Shown here piece after piece: positions 52,556 through 61,920 of a stretch of 64,000 nt of DNA. The position numbers were made by a program, and so were the translations under genes. Source of the stretch: Corticimicrobacter sp040137905 (GTDB taxonomy: Bacteria; Pseudomonadota; Gammaproteobacteria; Burkholderiales; Burkholderiaceae_B); NCBI RefSeq assembly GCF_040137905.1, contig NZ_JBEFDG010000071.1, forward strand, positions 1 to 64,000, given 5' to 3'. The stretch's first letter is position 1. Every line of letters begins with the position of its first letter. The notes under the pieces are model-generated. The model was given only the letters and a program-made list of their open reading frames with translations. It ran no database searches and was not told the DNA's origin.

Positions 52556-55063
52556 ATGCCGATCATGACCCGCCGCTTCTGGCAGCAAGCCATCCGTTTT
52601 GCCTGGCGCGACGCGCGGGCAGGGGAGCTTGGCATGCTGTGCCTTGCCTTGTTGGTGGCCGTGGCGGCCCTGGCCGGTGTCGGCCTGCTGGCTGACCGGG
52701 TAGAACGGACCCTGGGTCGCGAGGCTGGCCAGATGCTGGGAGCTGACAGCGTGCTCAGGTCGGATACGCCGTTATCGAATGGCTGGGAGCAGGAGGCGCA
52801 ACGGCGTGGTCTGCAACTGGCCCATACCTGGCAATTTCCTTCGATGGCGCGCTTCGGACAGGATATGCAACTGGCCTCGGTCAAGGCTGTCAGTCCCGAC
52901 TATCCGCTGCGTGGTCAGGTGCGGGTGGCACGCACGGCAGATGATCCCGTCGGGCAATGGGAACGTGGCGCACCGGTGCCTGGCAGCGTCTGGGCTGAGC
53001 CGCGCCTGCTGGCTGCATTGGGAGCCGACCTGGGCGACAGTCTGGCGCTGGGCAATCTGACCTTGCGTATCGATGGCGTGCTGACCTACGAGCCGGATCG
53101 CGAGATGCGTCTGACCACGATGGCCCCCAGGCTGATGCTGAGTGCCGAGGACCTGGCGCGGTCGGGGCTGATCGTGCCGGGTAGCCGGATCGATTATGCG
53201 CTGCTGGTGGCCGGTACGCCGGAACAGGTCGGGCAATGGGAACGCTGGTTGGCTCCGCAGCTCAAGACCGGCCTGCGGCTGGATACGCTGGAGGAGGGTC
53301 GCCCTGCCGTGCATGCCACGCTGGTACGGGCACAGCAGTTCCTGTCACTGGTGGCGCTGACGGCCGCCATGATGGCGGCATTGGCCATTGCGCTGGGCAG
53401 TCGGCGTTTTCTGCAGCGCCATCGTGCCGGCATGGCCGTGATGCGTTGCCTGGGCAGCACCCAGGCCGATATCACGGCGCTGTTGCTGGCTGAGTTCTTC
53501 ATGGCGGGATTGGTTGCCGCGCTGGCAGGCATGGGCCTTGGGTATGCTGCGCATGGCGCGTTGCTGGCTATCCTGGGGGATCTGCTGCCTGAAACGCTGG
53601 CCCCTGTCGGTCTCTGGCCGGCGCTGCGTGCGGCCTTGCTGGGACTCTGGCTGTTGCTGGCCTTTGCCTGGCCCGCGCTCGACCGGTTGCGGCGGGTGCC
53701 GCCGATGCGCGTGCTGCGACCCGCACAGGTCGAGGGCAACATCCGTGGTGCGATGCTCGACTATGCGCCCGGTTTGATCGGACTGACGCTGCTGCTGGCA
53801 TGGTTTGCGGGTGATTGGCGTCTGGGCGGGATGGTGGCGCTGGGCTTTACGGGGGCTGCGTTGATTTTTGCGCTGGCCGCACATGCAGGCCTGATGCTGG
53901 CCGGCTGGCTGGCGCGGGCCGGAGGACGGACGTCGGCCTGGCGCATGGCCCTGGCCGGCATGCGACGTCGGCGCGCAGGTGTGCTCGCGCAAGTCGTCAC
54001 GCTGGCGCTGGGGTTGATGGCAATCCTGGTGCTGGCACTGGCACGCACCGATCTGGTCGGCAGTTGGCAGGCCAGCCTGCCTGCCGATATGCCCAACCGG
54101 TTCGTCATCAACATCCAGGATGACCAGCGCGACGCCGTACAGCAATCCCTGCTTGATGCCGGCGTCAGTTCGCCCGAACTGGCACCCATGATCCGGGGTC
54201 GTCTGGTGTCCATCAATGGCGAGGCCGTCGATCCGGCCCGCTACGAGGATCCGCGCGCGCAGCGCCAAGCCGAACGGGAGTTCAATCTGTCCTATGCCGA
54301 TGCCTTGCCCGGGCACAACCGGATCGTGCAGGGCAGGGCGCTGGATGGTGCAGGCCAGGAAGTATCGCTCGAAGAGGAACTGGCCCTGCGACTGGGCATC
54401 GGCCTGGGTGACCGGATCGCATTCGATGTGGCTGGCGACCTGGTGGAGGTGTCGGTGAGCAGCATCCGCCAGGTGGACTGGAACAGTATGCAGGTCAATT
54501 TCTTCGCCATCCTGTCGCCCGCCGCGCTGGAGCGTGCGCCGCGCACCTGGATCACGTCCTTTCACTTGCCGGATGGCGGGCAGGCCACGTTGCGCGACAT
54601 GGTACGGGCCATGCCCGGCCTGACGGTATTCGATGTGACGGCCACACTGCTGCAATTGCGCCAGGTACTGGATCAGACAGTGGCAGCGGTGCAACTGTTG
54701 TTCGGCTTTACCCTGGCGGCAGGTATCCTGGTGCTGGCAGCCGCGCTGTCGGGAACGCTGGACGAGCGCCGTCGTGAGGCCGGCATTCTGCGCGCGCTCG
54801 GCGCGGGCCGGGTCTGGCTGGCGCGGGTGCAGCGCTATGAACTGTTGCTGACTGGTTTCACGGCGGGCCTGCTGGCGTCGGCTGCTGCCGTCCTGCTGGC
54901 ACAGGCACTGGCCCGATATATTTTCGATTTCGATGTCGTGGCAGGCTATTGGGTCTGGCTGGCAGGGCCGCTGGCCGGCATGCTGGCGGCGTGGGCAGGC
55001 GGTAGCCTGGTGCTGCGTCAGGTACTCCATACGCCGCCGCTGGCGGTCTTGAGGGATGCGTGA
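52556..55063 (+). CDS. FtsX-family ABC transporter permease (YbbP-like)
   Basis: This protein of about 835 residues has one N-terminal membrane helix, a large periplasmic segment (about 50-245), then two groups of helices with FtsX domains (about 250-365 and 715-830), as in YbbP/LolC-type permeases. I take ATG 52556 with AGGA upstream; the frame also offers ATG 52517 and 52565. No ATPase gene (YbbA-type) is next to it in this window, which is unusual. It is followed by the hemoglobin gene with no gap. Confidence 0.85.
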   Translation: MPIMTRRFWQQAIRFAWRDARAGELGMLCLALLVAVAALAGVGLLADRVERTLGREAGQMLGADSVLRSDTPLSNGWEQEAQRRGLQLAHTWQFPSMARFGQDMQLASVKAVSPDYPLRGQVRVARTADDPVGQWERGAPVPGSVWAEPRLLAALGADLGDSLALGNLTLRIDGVLTYEPDREMRLTTMAPRLMLSAEDLARSGLIVPGSRIDYALLVAGTPEQVGQWERWLAPQLKTGLRLDTLEEGRPAVHATLVRAQQFLSLVALTAAMMAALAIALGSRRFLQRHRAGMAVMRCLGSTQADITALLLAEFFMAGLVAALAGMGLGYAAHGALLAILGDLLPETLAPVGLWPALRAALLGLWLLLAFAWPALDRLRRVPPMRVLRPAQVEGNIRGAMLDYAPGLIGLTLLLAWFAGDWRLGGMVALGFTGAALIFALAAHAGLMLAGWLARAGGRTSAWRMALAGMRRRRAGVLAQVVTLALGLMAILVLALARTDLVGSWQASLPADMPNRFVINIQDDQRDAVQQSLLDAGVSSPELAPMIRGRLVSINGEAVDPARYEDPRAQRQAEREFNLSYADALPGHNRIVQGRALDGAGQEVSLEEELALRLGIGLGDRIAFDVAGDLVEVSVSSIRQVDWNSMQVNFFAILSPAALERAPRTWITSFHLPDGGQATLRDMVRAMPGLTVFDVTATLLQLRQVLDQTVAAVQLLFGFTLAAGILVLAAALSGTLDERRREAGILRALGAGRVWLARVQRYELLLTGFTAGLLASAAAVLLAQALARYIFDFDVVAGYWVWLAGPLAGMLAAWAGGSLVLRQVLHTPPLAVLRDA

Positions 55064-55064
55064 C

Positions 55065-55499
55065 ATGGCACAAGACAATATAAGCGGGGCGAGCATCGCA
55101 CAGGATGTACCCACCGGCAGCCTGTTTGATGAAATGGGCGGCGAGGCCGGCATCAGGGCTCTGGTGGATCGGTTCTATGACCTGATGGATCTCGAGTCCG
55201 ACCTGCAGGCGCTGCGAGCGACCCACGGCCCGTCTCTGGATCAGGCCCGTGATCGCCTGTTCTGGTTCCTGTGCGGTTATACCGGTGGTCCCAATCACTA
55301 TATCGAGCGTTTTGGGCATCCGCGCCTGCGTGCCCGCCACCTGCCTTTTTCGATCGGTCGTGCCGAGCGCGATCAGTGGGTGGTCTGCATGGGACGTGCC
55401 ATGCAGGAGCAGGGATTCCCCGAGCCGCTGATGGACAGGATGCTGGAAAGTTTCTACGGCATTGCCGACTGGATGCGCAATCGCGAGGGCAAGTCATGA
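55065..55499 (+). CDS. Group II truncated hemoglobin
   Basis: This 144-residue heme protein has the group II pattern: FDEMGGEAGIRALVDRFY, then GYTGGPNHYIERFGHPRLRARHLPF with the proximal His in the second part. Such proteins handle oxygen or nitric oxide in the cytoplasm. I start at ATG 55065, immediately after the permease stop; an ATG at 55056 lies inside that gene. ATGA joins its stop to kdkA. Confidence 0.93.
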   Translation: MAQDNISGASIAQDVPTGSLFDEMGGEAGIRALVDRFYDLMDLESDLQALRATHGPSLDQARDRLFWFLCGYTGGPNHYIERFGHPRLRARHLPFSIGRAERDQWVVCMGRAMQEQGFPEPLMDRMLESFYGIADWMRNREGKS

Positions 55500-56236
55500 C
55501 GCAGCCTGTTTCGGTGACAGATCCGGTCGGTGCCATTGCGCTCCATCGTAGCCTGGGCAAGGGGGCCGCCATGCTGTGCGCAGCGCAGGTTCCTGGCCTG
55601 GATGCCAGCGTCTGGCAACCAGGCAGCTATGCATCGACACATATCCATGCGGTGTCCTCGGGGGGGCGCCAGGCAGCCTGGTTTGTCGAGGGTGCCTGGG
55701 GGCAGGCGGTGCTGAGACAATATCGTCGCGGCGGGCTGGTGGCCCGCATCAGCCGGGATCTCTATGTCTGGCAGGGCGAATCGAAGACCCGTTCGTTTGC
55801 CGAATTCCGCATCATGGAGATGCTCTGGCATGCCGGACTGAGGGTGCCCAGGCCGCTTGCAGCGGCATACTGGCGCAGCAGTGGCGTGCTGTATCGCGCG
55901 GCATTGCTGACCCAGCGGGTGGAAAATGCCGTGCCGCTGGCCGACTGCATGGCCCAGGCCGATCCCGCACGGGTCGCGCAGTCCATCGCCGACATACATG
56001 CTGCCGGTGTCTGGCATGCCGACCTCAATGCACACAACATTCTGCTCGATCCGGCTGGCGACGCCTGGCTGATCGACTTCGACCGGGCCCGTGCCGGCGG
56101 GTGCAGCGATCAGGATCGGCAGGACAACCTGATGCGGCTGAAAAGATCAATGCTCAAGCTGGCAGGCACGGCTGCCCAAGCGTATTGGCAGGCCATTTTT
56201 GTACATTATCAACAGATCGTCCGGCAGGGGGCATAA
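55496..56236 (+). CDS. kdkA: 3-deoxy-D-manno-octulosonic acid kinase
   Basis: KdkA phosphorylates the KDO residue of the lipopolysaccharide inner core at the cytoplasmic side. The 246-residue protein has the kinase-like core LRQYRRGGLVARISRDLYVWQ, EFRIMEMLWHAGLRVPRPL, and the catalytic HADLNAHNILLD with IDFDRARAG. It starts at ATG 55496, overlapping the hemoglobin stop by ATGA. One-residue KDO lipid A forms usually carry this phosphate. Confidence 0.92.
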   Translation: MTQPVSVTDPVGAIALHRSLGKGAAMLCAAQVPGLDASVWQPGSYASTHIHAVSSGGRQAAWFVEGAWGQAVLRQYRRGGLVARISRDLYVWQGESKTRSFAEFRIMEMLWHAGLRVPRPLAAAYWRSSGVLYRAALLTQRVENAVPLADCMAQADPARVAQSIADIHAAGVWHADLNAHNILLDPAGDAWLIDFDRARAGGCSDQDRQDNLMRLKRSMLKLAGTAAQAYWQAIFVHYQQIVRQGA

Positions 56237-56324
56237 AGTTGCAATTCGCACTGGCCTCCCAGGGCAAAATGGCTTTATTATTCCGGCCTTTAAGAGGTAA
56301 CCAGCCAACCAAGTGGGGCACACC

Positions 56325-57425
56325 ATGCATCTGAAAAAACTGACTCGACTGGCATGCGGCACAGCGCTGCTGGCGGCAGCAGGGCTTGCACAGGCACAGC
56401 AGCAGGTCGTCAACGTCTACAACTGGGCCGAATACACGGCACCCGATACGATTTCCGGCTTCGAAAAGGCCACCGGCATCAAGGCCCGCTACGACGTGTA
56501 CGACAGCAACGACACGCTGCAGGCCAAGCTGCTGGCCGGCAACTCCGGCTACGATGTGGTGGTGCCCTCCACGCATTATGCCGCCCGCCAGATCGAAGGC
56601 GGCATTTTTCAGAAGCTGGACAAGTCCCAGATCCCCAACTGGTCGCACCTCGACCCTGCCATCATGGCGCTGGTGGCCGAGGTCGATCCTGGCAACGAAT
56701 ACTTGATTCCCTGGGGCTACGGCACCAATGGCCTGGGCTACAACGTGACCAAGGCCCGCGAGATCCTGGGTCCGGATGTGGCGCTCGACAACTGGGACAT
56801 CCTGTTCAAGCCCGAAAACGCCGAGAAACTCGCTGGCTGTGGCATTTCCATGCTCGACGAGGCCGCCCAGGTCTTTCCTGCAGTGCTGCACTATCTGGGC
56901 AAGGATCCCAACAGCGACAAGCCCGAAGACTATCGCGAAGCGCTCGACGTTCTCAAGAAGATCCGGCCCTACATCCGCCAGTTCAGTTCGTCCGGCTACA
57001 TTGACGAACTGGTCGTCGGTGATCTTTGCATGGTCTACGGCTTTTCCGGCGATGTCATGATTTCGCGCAGCCGCGCTCAGGAGGCCGGCAAGAACTACGA
57101 AATCAACTATTTCATCCCGCAGGGCGGCGCGCCCGCCTGGTTCGATGTGATGGCCATTCCTGCCAGTGCCCAGAACGTGAAGGAGGCCCATGCCTTCATC
57201 AACTACATCGAGACCCCCGAGGTGCATGCCGCGATCACCAACACCATGTTCTATCCCAATGCCAACAAGACGGCACGGGACTTCGTGGTCAAGGACGTGG
57301 CCGACAACACCATGATCTACCCGACGCCCGAAGTGGCCAGCACGCTGTTCGTGATCAAGCAGCAGCCGCCGGCCATCCAGCGCCTGCAGACCCGCATGTG
57401 GGCTGAACTCAAGTCCGGTCGCTGA
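56325..57425 (+). CDS. potF: Polyamine ABC transporter substrate-binding protein (PotF-like)
   Basis: This 366-residue periplasmic protein binds putrescine or spermidine. A Sec signal peptide covers residues 1 to about 24 (ending GLAQAQ). The mature part starts VVNVYNWAEYTAPDTISGFEKATG, and DVVVPSTHYAARQ and YLIPWGYGTNGLGYN line the ligand site in this family. I use ATG 56325 rather than GTG 56313. It leads potF-potG-potH-potI; the order and homology fit the PotFGHI putrescine set. Confidence 0.93.
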   Translation: MHLKKLTRLACGTALLAAAGLAQAQQQVVNVYNWAEYTAPDTISGFEKATGIKARYDVYDSNDTLQAKLLAGNSGYDVVVPSTHYAARQIEGGIFQKLDKSQIPNWSHLDPAIMALVAEVDPGNEYLIPWGYGTNGLGYNVTKAREILGPDVALDNWDILFKPENAEKLAGCGISMLDEAAQVFPAVLHYLGKDPNSDKPEDYREALDVLKKIRPYIRQFSSSGYIDELVVGDLCMVYGFSGDVMISRSRAQEAGKNYEINYFIPQGGAPAWFDVMAIPASAQNVKEAHAFINYIETPEVHAAITNTMFYPNANKTARDFVVKDVADNTMIYPTPEVASTLFVIKQQPPAIQRLQTRMWAELKSGR

Positions 57426-57463
57426 TTTTCCGCTTACTGATTCGCATAGGAAACGTCTTCTCG

Positions 57464-58609
57464 ATGTCCCCGGCAGAACCCTCCGCACGCCCGCTGGCAC
57501 AGGCACCGCTGTCAGGCGATCCCGACGAATTCGTCAGGGTCGCCGACCTGGTCAAGATTTTCGATGATACGGTGGCGGTCCGCTCCGTCAATCTGTCCGT
57601 GCGACGCAATGAGATCTTTGCGTTGCTGGGCAGTTCGGGGTGCGGCAAATCGACGTTGCTGCGCATGCTGGCCGGCTTCGAGCAGGCGACCTCGGGTCAG
57701 ATCCTGCTCGACGGCGAAGACATCACCCATGTGCCGCCGTATCGCCGGCCGGTCAATATGATGTTCCAGTCGTATGCGCTGTTTCCGCACATGAGCGTGG
57801 CCAGCAATGTGGCCTTCGGTCTCAAGCAGGAAGGGGTGCCGGCCAACGAGATCCATGAACGGGTGTTCGAGGCGCTGGACCTGGTGCAGATGGGCCAGTA
57901 TTCGCGGCGCAAGCCCCAGCAGCTCTCGGGGGGGCAGCAGCAACGCGTGGCCTTGGCCCGCAGCCTGGTCAAGCGCCCCAAGCTGCTGTTGCTCGATGAG
58001 CCCATGTCGGCGCTCGACAAGCAGATCCGGCAGAAGACTCAGCTTGAACTGGTACGCATCCTGGACCGCGTGGGCGTGACCTGCATCATGGTGACGCATG
58101 ATCAGGATGAGGCCATGAGCATGGCGCACCGGCTGGCGGTCATGACCGATGGGCAGATCATCCAGTGCGGTACGCCACACGATGTCTACGCCTTTCCCAA
58201 TTCCCGTTTCGTGGCGGGCTTCATCGGTTCGACCAATCTGTTCACGGGTACCATCGTGGTCGATGAGCCCGACCATGTCTCGATCGAGTGCGACGAGCTG
58301 AGCCGGCCGCTGTATGTCAGCCACGGGATCAGCGAGCCGCTGGGGATGGAAGTCTACGTCTCAATTCGTCCCGAGCGCATCCAGGTCCTGCGTGAACAGC
58401 CTGCAGAAGACAGCAACTGGGCGCATGGCGTGGTCAGCCATCTGGCCTGGATGGGCAGCTACGCGCTCTACCAGATCCGTCTCGACTCCGGCAAGCAGAT
58501 CGAGGCCAGCGTGCCCAGTCTGGCGCTGGCGCAGAGTGACGCGCCGGGCATCGATGATGAGGTCTATATCAGCTGGGACGATGACAGCGCGACGGTGCTG
58601 GCGACATGA
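57464..58609 (+). CDS. potG: Polyamine ABC transporter ATPase (PotG-like)
   Basis: This 381-residue ATPase powers PotHI. It has Walker A GSSGCGKST (about residue 57), signature LSGGQQQRVALARSL, Walker B LLLLDEPMSALD and a C-terminal TOBE domain (about 275-370). It begins 38 bases after potF and ends with ATGA into potH. Confidence 0.95.
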   Translation: MSPAEPSARPLAQAPLSGDPDEFVRVADLVKIFDDTVAVRSVNLSVRRNEIFALLGSSGCGKSTLLRMLAGFEQATSGQILLDGEDITHVPPYRRPVNMMFQSYALFPHMSVASNVAFGLKQEGVPANEIHERVFEALDLVQMGQYSRRKPQQLSGGQQQRVALARSLVKRPKLLLLDEPMSALDKQIRQKTQLELVRILDRVGVTCIMVTHDQDEAMSMAHRLAVMTDGQIIQCGTPHDVYAFPNSRFVAGFIGSTNLFTGTIVVDEPDHVSIECDELSRPLYVSHGISEPLGMEVYVSIRPERIQVLREQPAEDSNWAHGVVSHLAWMGSYALYQIRLDSGKQIEASVPSLALAQSDAPGIDDEVYISWDDDSATVLAT

Positions 58610-59514
58610 AGATCGACTGGAAGCGCTGGCTGCCGACGCAGCGCACACTGGCGATTGCGCCGCCGTTTGCGTGGTTGCTGCTGTTTTTCCTGGCCCCGTT
58701 CGTGCTGGTACTGAAGATCAGCTTTGCAGATCTTGATTTCGGCATTCCCCCGTACACACCATTGGCCGAGTTCAAGGACGAGGTCATCAGCATCCAGCTC
58801 AATCTGCGCGGCTATATCCTGCTGCTGACGGACAGCCTGTATGTGGCGACCTATCTCAGCTCGATCAAGATGGCCGCCGTGACCACGCTGTGCTGCATCC
58901 TGATCGGCTATCCGCTGGCCTATCACATCGCCCGTGCCCATCCGTCGATTCGCGGGCTGCTGTTGCTGGCGGTAATCCTGCCATTCTGGACCTCGCAATT
59001 GCTGCGCGTCTATGCCTGGGTCGGCATTCTGCGCAATGATGGCCTGCTCAACAATCTGCTGCGCGGGCTGGGCATCATCGATGCGCCGCTGGAGATCTAT
59101 CGGACCGACCTGGCGGTATATATCGGCATGGTCTATACCTACCTGCCGTTCTTCATCCTGCCGCTGTATGCCAACCTGGTCAAGCTCGACAACCGGCTGC
59201 TCGAGGCTGCCTATGATCTTGGTGCTCGGCCCTGGCAAGCCTTTCTGCAGGTGACCCTGCCGTTGTCGCGTCCGGGCGTGATCGCCGGTGCGCTGCTGGT
59301 GTTCATTCCATCGGTGGGCGAGTACGTCATTCCGGAAATGCTGGGGGGGGCCAACACGCTGATGATCGGCCGCCTGCTGTGGACCGAGTTCTTCAACAAC
59401 ACGGACTGGCCGGCTGCCGCCGCCGTGACCTGCATCATGATTATGCTGCTGCTGGTGCCGCTGGCGCTGTTCCAGTACAACCAGGTCAGGCAGATGGACC
59501 AGAGGAGCCGATGA
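58606..59514 (+). CDS. potH: Polyamine ABC transporter permease (PotH-like)
   Basis: This 302-residue inner-membrane permease has about six helices and the EAA loop LLEAAYDLGARPWQAFLQVTLPLSRPG, which docks on PotG. It overlaps both neighbours by ATGA. Confidence 0.95.
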   Translation: MKIDWKRWLPTQRTLAIAPPFAWLLLFFLAPFVLVLKISFADLDFGIPPYTPLAEFKDEVISIQLNLRGYILLLTDSLYVATYLSSIKMAAVTTLCCILIGYPLAYHIARAHPSIRGLLLLAVILPFWTSQLLRVYAWVGILRNDGLLNNLLRGLGIIDAPLEIYRTDLAVYIGMVYTYLPFFILPLYANLVKLDNRLLEAAYDLGARPWQAFLQVTLPLSRPGVIAGALLVFIPSVGEYVIPEMLGGANTLMIGRLLWTEFFNNTDWPAAAAVTCIMIMLLLVPLALFQYNQVRQMDQRSR

Positions 59515-60320
59515 GCATGGGCAGCAATCGTGCATATGGCCGCTGGCTGGCGCTCGGGCTGGGCTTTGCCTTCCTGTACATCCCGATCATCACCCTGATC
59601 GTGTATTCCTTCAATGCCTCATCGCTGGTCACCGACTGGACAGGCTTTTCCCTGCGCTGGTACTACGCGCTGTTCAACGACGATGCGCTGCTGCGTGCTG
59701 CCTGGCTATCGTTCCGGATCGCATTCCTGACAGCCACGGCAGCCGTCGTGATCGGTACCTGGGCCGGCGTGGTGCTGTCCCGCATGGGACGCTTCAGGGG
59801 CTTTACGCTGTACGCCGGCATGCTGAGCGCGCCTCTGGTGGTGCCCGAGGTTGTCCTGGGCATATCCCTGTTGCTGATGTTCGTCGAAATGGGCTCGGTG
59901 CTGGGCTGGCCGGCAGGCCGGGGCATGTTTACCATCTGGGTGGGGCATGTCATGCTGTGCGTGGCCTATGTGTCCGTGATCATCCAGTCGCGCCTGCGTG
60001 ACATGGACCGTTCGCTCGAGGAGGCCGCGCTTGACCTGGGGGCCACCCCGCTCAAGGTGTTCTTCCTGATCACGCTGCCACTGATCGCACCGGCACTGGC
60101 CTCGGCATGGCTACTGTCGTTCACGCTGTCGCTGGACGATGTGGTGGTGGCTTCGTTCCTGTCGGGGCCGGGCTACACCACGTTGCCGCTCGAAGTGTTT
60201 GCCCGCGTGCGTCTGGGCCTCAAACCCGAGGTCAATGCCCTGGCAACCATTTTCATCCTGGTGGTGGGACTGTGCGCCATCCTGGCCCACCGCATGCAGA
60301 ACCGCAAGGAGCGTTCATGA
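59511..60320 (+). CDS. potI: Polyamine ABC transporter permease (PotI-like)
   Basis: This 269-residue partner of PotH has about six helices and the EAA loop LEEAALDLGATPLKVFFLITLPLIAP. GAGGAG precedes the ATG at 59511, which overlaps the potH stop as ATGA. A Spx/ArsC-like gene follows by the same overlap. Confidence 0.95.
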   Translation: MSMGSNRAYGRWLALGLGFAFLYIPIITLIVYSFNASSLVTDWTGFSLRWYYALFNDDALLRAAWLSFRIAFLTATAAVVIGTWAGVVLSRMGRFRGFTLYAGMLSAPLVVPEVVLGISLLLMFVEMGSVLGWPAGRGMFTIWVGHVMLCVAYVSVIIQSRLRDMDRSLEEAALDLGATPLKVFFLITLPLIAPALASAWLLSFTLSLDDVVVASFLSGPGYTTLPLEVFARVRLGLKPEVNALATIFILVVGLCAILAHRMQNRKERS

Positions 60321-60679
60321 GTACCCTGACCCTGTACGGACTGACCAAGTGCAGCACCTGCATCAAGGCTCGCCAATGGCTCGATGCGCACGGTATTGCC
60401 CATGCCTTCGTGGATTATCGCGATCATCCTCTGGATCCCGCGTTGCTGCGAGATGCGGCAGCACAACTGGGGGGTTGGGAAAAGCTGGTCAATCGTGCCT
60501 CGATGACCTGGCGCAATCTTTCCGATGCGCAGCGTGCGGTGAGTGACGAGGCCGGCTGGCTGGCCCTGATCGAGGCCTATCCCGCACTGGTTCGGCGTCC
60601 GCTGGCTGTTGCTGCAGACGGAGAGGTCGGCGTGGGTTTCAGCGAAAAAGCCTACACGAAGCGTTTCGATGCAGCCTGA
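60317..60679 (+). CDS. Spx/ArsC-family thioredoxin-fold protein
   Basis: This 120-residue protein opens with LTLYGLTKCSTCIKARQWL, a CxxC redox site at residues 12-15, and has WEKLVNRASMTWRNL and RRPLAVAADGEVGVGF in the ArsC/Spx order. It is the YffB-like type. Its role here is unknown; an arsenate-reductase or thiol-sensing role is possible. It is coupled to potI by ATGA and overlaps rmuC by 11 bases. Confidence 0.88.
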   Translation: MSTLTLYGLTKCSTCIKARQWLDAHGIAHAFVDYRDHPLDPALLRDAAAQLGGWEKLVNRASMTWRNLSDAQRAVSDEAGWLALIEAYPALVRRPLAVAADGEVGVGFSEKAYTKRFDAA

Positions 60680-61865
60680 ATCCTGGCTGCCGTTGCTGCC
60701 GCTGATACTGGCAGCGGCGGCGCTGCTGGTTCTGATCGTGGTTTTGCCGCGCGCCTTCGCGGCCTTGCGTCGCGACCTGGTGCAGGAAGCGGCAGCCGCG
60801 CGGCAGGAGCATGCCGAATCACTGAGCCGCTTCACACGTGACCTGACACTGCAACTGCATACGCTGACCGAATCCACGGAGCGCCGTATGCAGGACACAC
60901 GCCAGGCGATCACGCAGGAGTTGCGTGATATTCGCACCGAAAATGCGGCCCGCCTGGAAGAAATGCGCAAGACCGTGGATGAAAGGCTGCATGCCACCCT
61001 GGAACAGCGGCTGGGTGAGTCTTTCCGGCTGGTGTCCGAACGGCTCGATGCCGTGCACAAGGGGCTGGGCGAAATGCAGAGCCTGGCGGCAGGGGTGGGC
61101 GACCTGAAGCGGGTGCTGACCAACGTCAAGTCGCGCGGGACGTGGGGCGAAGTCCAGTTGGCGCGCCTGCTGGAAGACACCATGACGGCCGGACAGTACG
61201 AGGCCAATGTCAAGCCCGTGCCGGGCAGCGATGCCATGGTCGAATTTGCGATTCGCCTGCCAGGCGGTACGGATGGGCAAGGGCCGGTCTGGCTGCCGAT
61301 CGATGCCAAGTTTCCCAAGGAAGAATACGAACGGCTGATGCAGGCCCAGGAAGAGGGTGATCAGGAAGCGGTGCGCCAATGCGCACAGGCTCTGGGACGC
61401 GCCCTCGAAGTCCAGGCCAAGCTGATTGCCTCGCGCTATATCGCGCCGCCATACACCACCGACTTTGCCGTGATGTTCCTGCCGACCGAAGGGCTCTATG
61501 CCGAGGCGTTGCGCCTGCCAGGCATGGCCGATCGCCTGCAGCGGCTGCGCATCAACCTGGCGGGGCCGACGACGCTGGCGGCATTGCTCAACAGCCTGCA
61601 GATGGGCTTTCGCACGCTGGCCATCGAGCAGCGGTCGTCCGAGGTCTGGGGCATGCTGCGTACCGTAAAGTCCGAATTCCTGAAATTCGGGGATGCGCTG
61701 GCCAGTGTGCGCAAGACGCTGGAGACGGCAAGCAATAAAATCGGTCAGACCGAAACCCGCGCCAGAGTCATGCTGAGCAGCCTCAAGGCGGTCGAGGTGT
61801 TGCCCGACGCACAGCAGGACCATGCCGCTGCAGCAGACACAGACTCTGCGGCGCCACCGCTTTGA
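60669..61865 (+). CDS. rmuC: RmuC-family recombination limiting protein
   Basis: RmuC-type proteins limit inverted-repeat rearrangements and are predicted nucleases. The 398-residue protein has one N-terminal membrane helix (about 5-27), a coiled-coil (about 30-115) and the RmuC domain with LKRVLTNVKSRGTWGEVQLARLLED, WLPIDAKFPKEEY and FAVMFLPTEGLYAEAL. I start at ATG 60669, which overlaps the preceding gene by 11 bases. Confidence 0.93.
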   Translation: MQPESWLPLLPLILAAAALLVLIVVLPRAFAALRRDLVQEAAAARQEHAESLSRFTRDLTLQLHTLTESTERRMQDTRQAITQELRDIRTENAARLEEMRKTVDERLHATLEQRLGESFRLVSERLDAVHKGLGEMQSLAAGVGDLKRVLTNVKSRGTWGEVQLARLLEDTMTAGQYEANVKPVPGSDAMVEFAIRLPGGTDGQGPVWLPIDAKFPKEEYERLMQAQEEGDQEAVRQCAQALGRALEVQAKLIASRYIAPPYTTDFAVMFLPTEGLYAEALRLPGMADRLQRLRINLAGPTTLAALLNSLQMGFRTLAIEQRSSEVWGMLRTVKSEFLKFGDALASVRKTLETASNKIGQTETRARVMLSSLKAVEVLPDAQQDHAAAADTDSAAPPL

Positions 61866-61920
61866 GTGCCTCGCGGCCCGACAGTTGGATTTTTGAACAA
61901 GATACACAGGATATAAAAAC

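Noticed and set aside
53345..55153. Long open frame (602 codons) antisense to the FtsX-type permease
   Set aside because: Composition is Gln/Arg/His-rich with no motif, a shadow of the hydrophobic gene on the other strand.
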